Shown piece after piece: positions 61,445 to 64,000 of a stretch of DNA of 64,000 nucleotides. The stretch is from Lachnoclostridium sp. An14. Its GTDB lineage: Bacteria > Bacillota > Clostridia > Lachnospirales > Lachnospiraceae. The stretch spans positions 1 to 64,000 of the forward strand of contig NZ_NFLE01000014.1 in NCBI RefSeq assembly GCF_002160755.1, read 5' to 3'. The translations under genes and the position numbers were made by a program. Below the pieces are notes generated by a model, which ran no database searches, had not been told where the DNA came from, and worked only from the letters and a program-made list of their open reading frames with translations. Position 1 is the stretch's first letter, and each line of letters begins with the position of its first letter.

Positions 61445-62878
61445 ATGTGTGATGTAAAACAGAGAATCCATGAGATCGCGGAGGAAAAGAGAGAGAGAAT
61501 CGCGGAGATGAACCGTGCCGTCTGGAGCTATGCGGAATACGGTTACCAGGAGGTTCAGAGCGCGGCGAAACTGACGGAGGTGCTGGAGGCGGAAGGGTTT
61601 CAGGTAGAGCGGGGGATCGCGGGGATTCCCACCGCCTTTGTGGGAACCTACGGCAGCGGAAAGCCGGTGATCGGCATTCTGGCGGAGTATGACGCCCTCC
61701 CCAATTTAAGCCAGGAGGCCGGGGAGGCGGAGCGGAAACCCATCGAGGGAAAACGGTACGGCCATGGCTGCGGCCACAGCGCTCTGGGCGCCGGTGCCGT
61801 GGGTGCGGCCCTTATCGTAAAGGAGTATTTAAAGGAAACGGGAGTGCAGGGCACGGTGAAAATCTTTGGCTGCCCGGCGGAGGAGACCGGCTTTGGAAAG
61901 TGCTTTATGGTGAGAGAGGGCTGCTTTGAGGGGCTGGATCTCTGCTTTACCTGGCATCCCATGGACTTAAACCGCTGCTTTACCAGGAGCTCTGCCTACT
62001 ATAAGGTGAGATTTGACTTCAAGGGAAAGGCGGCCCACGCGGGACGGGCCCCGGAGCTAGGCAGAAGCGCTCTGGACGCCTGCGAGCTGATGAACGTGGG
62101 AGTGAACTATTTAAGAGAGCACGTGGTTTCCAACGCGAGAATCCACTACGCGTATTTGGACTGCGGCGGCGACGCGCCCAATGTGGTTCAGGAGACGGCA
62201 TCCCTGCTGTACTTTGTGAGAGGCCCCAGGCTGGCCGTCTGTGAGGAGATCCTGGAGCGGGTGAAAAAGATCGCCCAGGGAGCGGCCCTTATGACGGAGA
62301 CCAACGTGAACATTAAGGTGCTGGGCGGAATGAGCGACTTTATCCCTAACCCCACAGCCTCCAGGCTGCTGTCCGACGCCTTCGTGGAGCAGGGCGCCCC
62401 GGATTTCGGCGAGGAGGAGTTTGCCATCGCCAGAAAATTCCTGGATGCCATGACGCCGGAGGACCGGGAGAAGGCCATTCAGACGGGAGCGAAGGCGAAC
62501 GGCATCAGCCCGGAGGAGTTTGAGAAACGGCCTCTGAGCACCACGGTCATCCCCTTCTCGGAGAAGGACCGGGAGACGCTGTCCACCGGCTCCACAGACG
62601 TGGGAGATGTAAGCTACAACGTGCCTACGGGACAGTTCCGGGCGGCCATCGGAGTCCCGGGAATCACCACCCACACCTGGCAGTTTGCCGGCATGACGGG
62701 AACCACCGTAGGGGACAAGGCAAGCCAGGCCATCGCCCGCGCCATTGCCCGCGCCTGCACGAAGGTGTACGCGGACCCGTCCCTGACGGAGGCGGCGAAG
62801 AAGGAGCTTTTGGACGAGACGAAAGGAATCTACATTTCCCCGCTGCCGGAAGGGGCAGTTCCCGGGGACGGAATGTAA
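61445..62878 (+). CDS. M20 family amidohydrolase, AbgB-like
   Basis: A 477-residue metallopeptidase-type hydrolase. Motifs are EYDALPNLSQEAG, GHGCGHSALGAGAVGAA, CPAEETGFGK and AHAGRAPELGRSALDA, matching p-aminobenzoyl-glutamate hydrolase subunit B (481 residues in E. coli) and other N-acyl-amino-acid amidases. No signal peptide is present. ATG 61445 follows AGGAGGGG. It is followed after 22 bases by a DUF5058 membrane gene, so the two likely act on the same compound, with import by the membrane protein and cleavage by this enzyme. The exact substrate is not known. Confidence 0.9.
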   Translation: MCDVKQRIHEIAEEKRERIAEMNRAVWSYAEYGYQEVQSAAKLTEVLEAEGFQVERGIAGIPTAFVGTYGSGKPVIGILAEYDALPNLSQEAGEAERKPIEGKRYGHGCGHSALGAGAVGAALIVKEYLKETGVQGTVKIFGCPAEETGFGKCFMVREGCFEGLDLCFTWHPMDLNRCFTRSSAYYKVRFDFKGKAAHAGRAPELGRSALDACELMNVGVNYLREHVVSNARIHYAYLDCGGDAPNVVQETASLLYFVRGPRLAVCEEILERVKKIAQGAALMTETNVNIKVLGGMSDFIPNPTASRLLSDAFVEQGAPDFGEEEFAIARKFLDAMTPEDREKAIQTGAKANGISPEEFEKRPLSTTVIPFSEKDRETLSTGSTDVGDVSYNVPTGQFRAAIGVPGITTHTWQFAGMTGTTVGDKASQAIARAIARACTKVYADPSLTEAAKKELLDETKGIYISPLPEGAVPGDGM

Positions 62879-62900
62879 GAAGAAACGGGAGGGATAAGCT

Positions 62901-63617
62901 ATGACGTTTAATGAGATTATGAACAGTCCTCTGCTCTACGGTCTGGTGGGAGCAGGAATCATCTATATTTTAATCTTTTGCGCGCTGACGTTCCGGAAGG
63001 CCTACGGTCATGCCCTGGAAATAGGGATGTCTAAGGAGAAACTGCGGTCGGTGATGGTTTCCACGGCGATTTACAGCATCGTGCCGTCTCTGTCCATCGT
63101 GGTGGGGCTGTTCAGCCTGGCCACGGTAATCGGAGTGCCGTGGGCGTGGTTCCGCCTGTCGGTGGTGGGAGCCGTGGCTTACGAAGTGACCGCCGCGGAT
63201 ATGGCGGCCACGGGAGCCGGTTATGAGTCCATCGCCGCCCTGAACGCGGCCGGGGACACCAGCATTATCGGAACGCTGATGTTTGTCATGAGTATTGGCA
63301 TCATGGGCGGCATGGTGGGCGTGCTGCTGTTTGGAAAGAAGATTCAGGAGGGAGTGGCCAGCGCCAGAAGTAAAAACGGAATGCTGGGAGCCCTGCTCAC
63401 CAGCGTGCTGTCCATGGCTATTATCGAGGCCCTTCTGCCTCTCCAGATGATCAAGGGACCGGTGTACCTGGCAGTGGCCTTTACCGCCCTGGTGCTCACC
63501 TTCCTTCAGCGGCAGTTTGTGCGGATTACCGGGTTGAAATGGTATCGGAGTTTCATTATGGCGGTGACCCTGATCCTGGGTATGGCGTCCTCTCTGTTCT
63601 GGGTTCAGATTCTGTAA
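62901..63617 (+). CDS. DUF5058 family membrane protein
   Basis: A 238-residue protein with about six membrane helices (LLYGLVGAGIIYILIFCALT, SIVPSLSIVVGLFSLATVIG, IGTLMFVMSIGIMGGMVGVL and others). The family is uncharacterised. It looks like part of a small-molecule transporter and, here, follows an AbgB-like amidohydrolase gene. GGGAGGG lies upstream of the ATG. The next, truncated membrane gene may be its partner. Confidence 0.85.
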   Translation: MTFNEIMNSPLLYGLVGAGIIYILIFCALTFRKAYGHALEIGMSKEKLRSVMVSTAIYSIVPSLSIVVGLFSLATVIGVPWAWFRLSVVGAVAYEVTAADMAATGAGYESIAALNAAGDTSIIGTLMFVMSIGIMGGMVGVLLFGKKIQEGVASARSKNGMLGALLTSVLSMAIIEALLPLQMIKGPVYLAVAFTALVLTFLQRQFVRITGLKWYRSFIMAVTLILGMASSLFWVQIL

Positions 63618-63697
63618 AACAGGGAGCTGCTGCGAAAGGCTGACGGAGCCGTTTGGTTTTATACGGATATAGAGACGAAGGTTTTTAAGAATAGAAA

Positions 63698-63727
63698 CTG
63701 CCCCGGGCAGACGGTCTGCCGGGGCAG
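63698..63727 (+). other. Strong hairpin between the DUF5058 gene and the next gene
   Basis: CTGCCCCGGGCAGAC (63698-63712) pairs with GTCTGCCGGGGCAG (63714-63727) with one bulged base. There is no T-run, so it may be an mRNA stabiliser rather than a terminator. Confidence 0.5.
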
Positions 63728-63747
63728 CAGGAAAAGGAGAAAAGCAT

Positions 63748-64000
63748 ATGGATGAGAAATATGAGAAAAGCATACACCGTCTTGGCAGAATCGGAGTGAT
63801 CGTTGGTATTCTCTTTATGTTAGGCATTCCCGCCGTGGTCAGCGCTGTTTATGACGTCTGGCCCGAGAGTTTTGGCCAGCTCCTCGCCGTGGGCGCGGGA
63901 CTGCTGGCAGTATACATTCCCACCAACGTATCCGAGGTATTCGGCTATACGCCGATCCTCGGCTCTGCGTCCTACATCACCTTCCTTACAGGAAATGTGA
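63748..64000 (+). CDS. Membrane protein, 3' end beyond the window (partial)
   Basis: The first 84 codons of a gene that runs off the end. MDEKYEKSIHRLGRIG precedes hydrophobic segments (VIVGILFMLGIPAVVSAVYD, LLAVGAGLLAVYIPTN and a third start in ILGSASYITFLTG). AAAAGGAGAA lies upstream of the ATG. It probably belongs to the amidohydrolase-DUF5058 operon as a second membrane subunit, but I cannot name it. Confidence 0.75.
   Translation, partial: MDEKYEKSIHRLGRIGVIVGILFMLGIPAVVSAVYDVWPESFGQLLAVGAGLLAVYIPTNVSEVFGYTPILGSASYITFLTGNV

Overview
The window is about 64 kb of GC-rich chromosome from a Gram-positive anaerobe. The IspH-S1 fusion, DUF5717/DUF5716/DUF4364/DUF6472-type genes, hybrid-cluster protein, T-box leaders and very strong AGGAGG ribosome binding sites point to Clostridia, most likely a high-GC member of the Lachnospiraceae. 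No rRNA, tRNA, CRISPR array, transposase or phage gene was seen. Most of it is housekeeping chromosome, interrupted by small accessory or poorly known loci.

Layout. 0.1-2.8 kb: cmk and an ispH-rpsA fusion. 3.1-7.4 kb: a cation/proton antiporter, a CYTH protein, and a cystine-type amino-acid ABC transporter behind a MerR-style promoter. 7.6-15.5 kb: an FMN-binding flavoprotein, a class A penicillin-binding protein divergent from an ABC-F ATPase, a secreted metallophosphoesterase and a YibE/F membrane protein. 15.8-23.0 kb: a LysR regulator, a five-gene NikABCDE-like transporter and an aspartoacylase-like hydrolase. 23.2-30.2 kb: hcp, feoA, then a valine T-box leader followed by a Nudix gene, a small Cys-rich protein, valS, an HD-domain gene and a DJ-1 family gene. 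30.6-37.0 kb: the proteostasis block tig-clpP-clpX-lon-engB. 37.1-43.1 kb: a 1254-residue secreted multi-domain protein and a pseudokinase fused to an ADP-ribosylglycohydrolase. 43.1-45.3 kb (minus strand): malic enzyme, DUF4364, small membrane protein. 45.7-51.3 kb: a giant DUF5717 protein, a DUF5716 protein with Hsp70/actin-like motifs, and a helical-repeat protein. 51.3-59.6 kb: a second valine T-box and ilvD-ilvB-ilvN-ilvC, a DUF815 ATPase on the other strand, and ilvA. 59.8-60.1 kb: a short hydrophobic toxin-like peptide with a convergent antisense RNA. 60.3-64 kb: a LysR regulator divergent from an AbgB-like amidohydrolase, a DUF5058 membrane protein and a truncated membrane gene.

How genes work together. 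Branched-chain amino-acid supply (ilvDBNC) and use (valS) both sit behind T-boxes whose specifier triplets read as valine codons (GTC and GTA). The Nik-like importer and its hydrolase look like one LysR-controlled uptake-and-cleave pathway. The AbgB-like hydrolase and DUF5058 form a second LysR-divergent locus.

The least explained items are: the DUF5717-DUF5716-TPR operon; the pseudokinase/ADP-ribosylhydrolase fusion; a family of about 130-bp multi-hairpin repeats that follow transcription terminators; tandem TTTCCCGGGAAA palindromes between two divergent promoters; and the type I toxin-antitoxin-like locus near 60 kb. All functional names come from reading motifs and family resemblance by eye; no database search was run.
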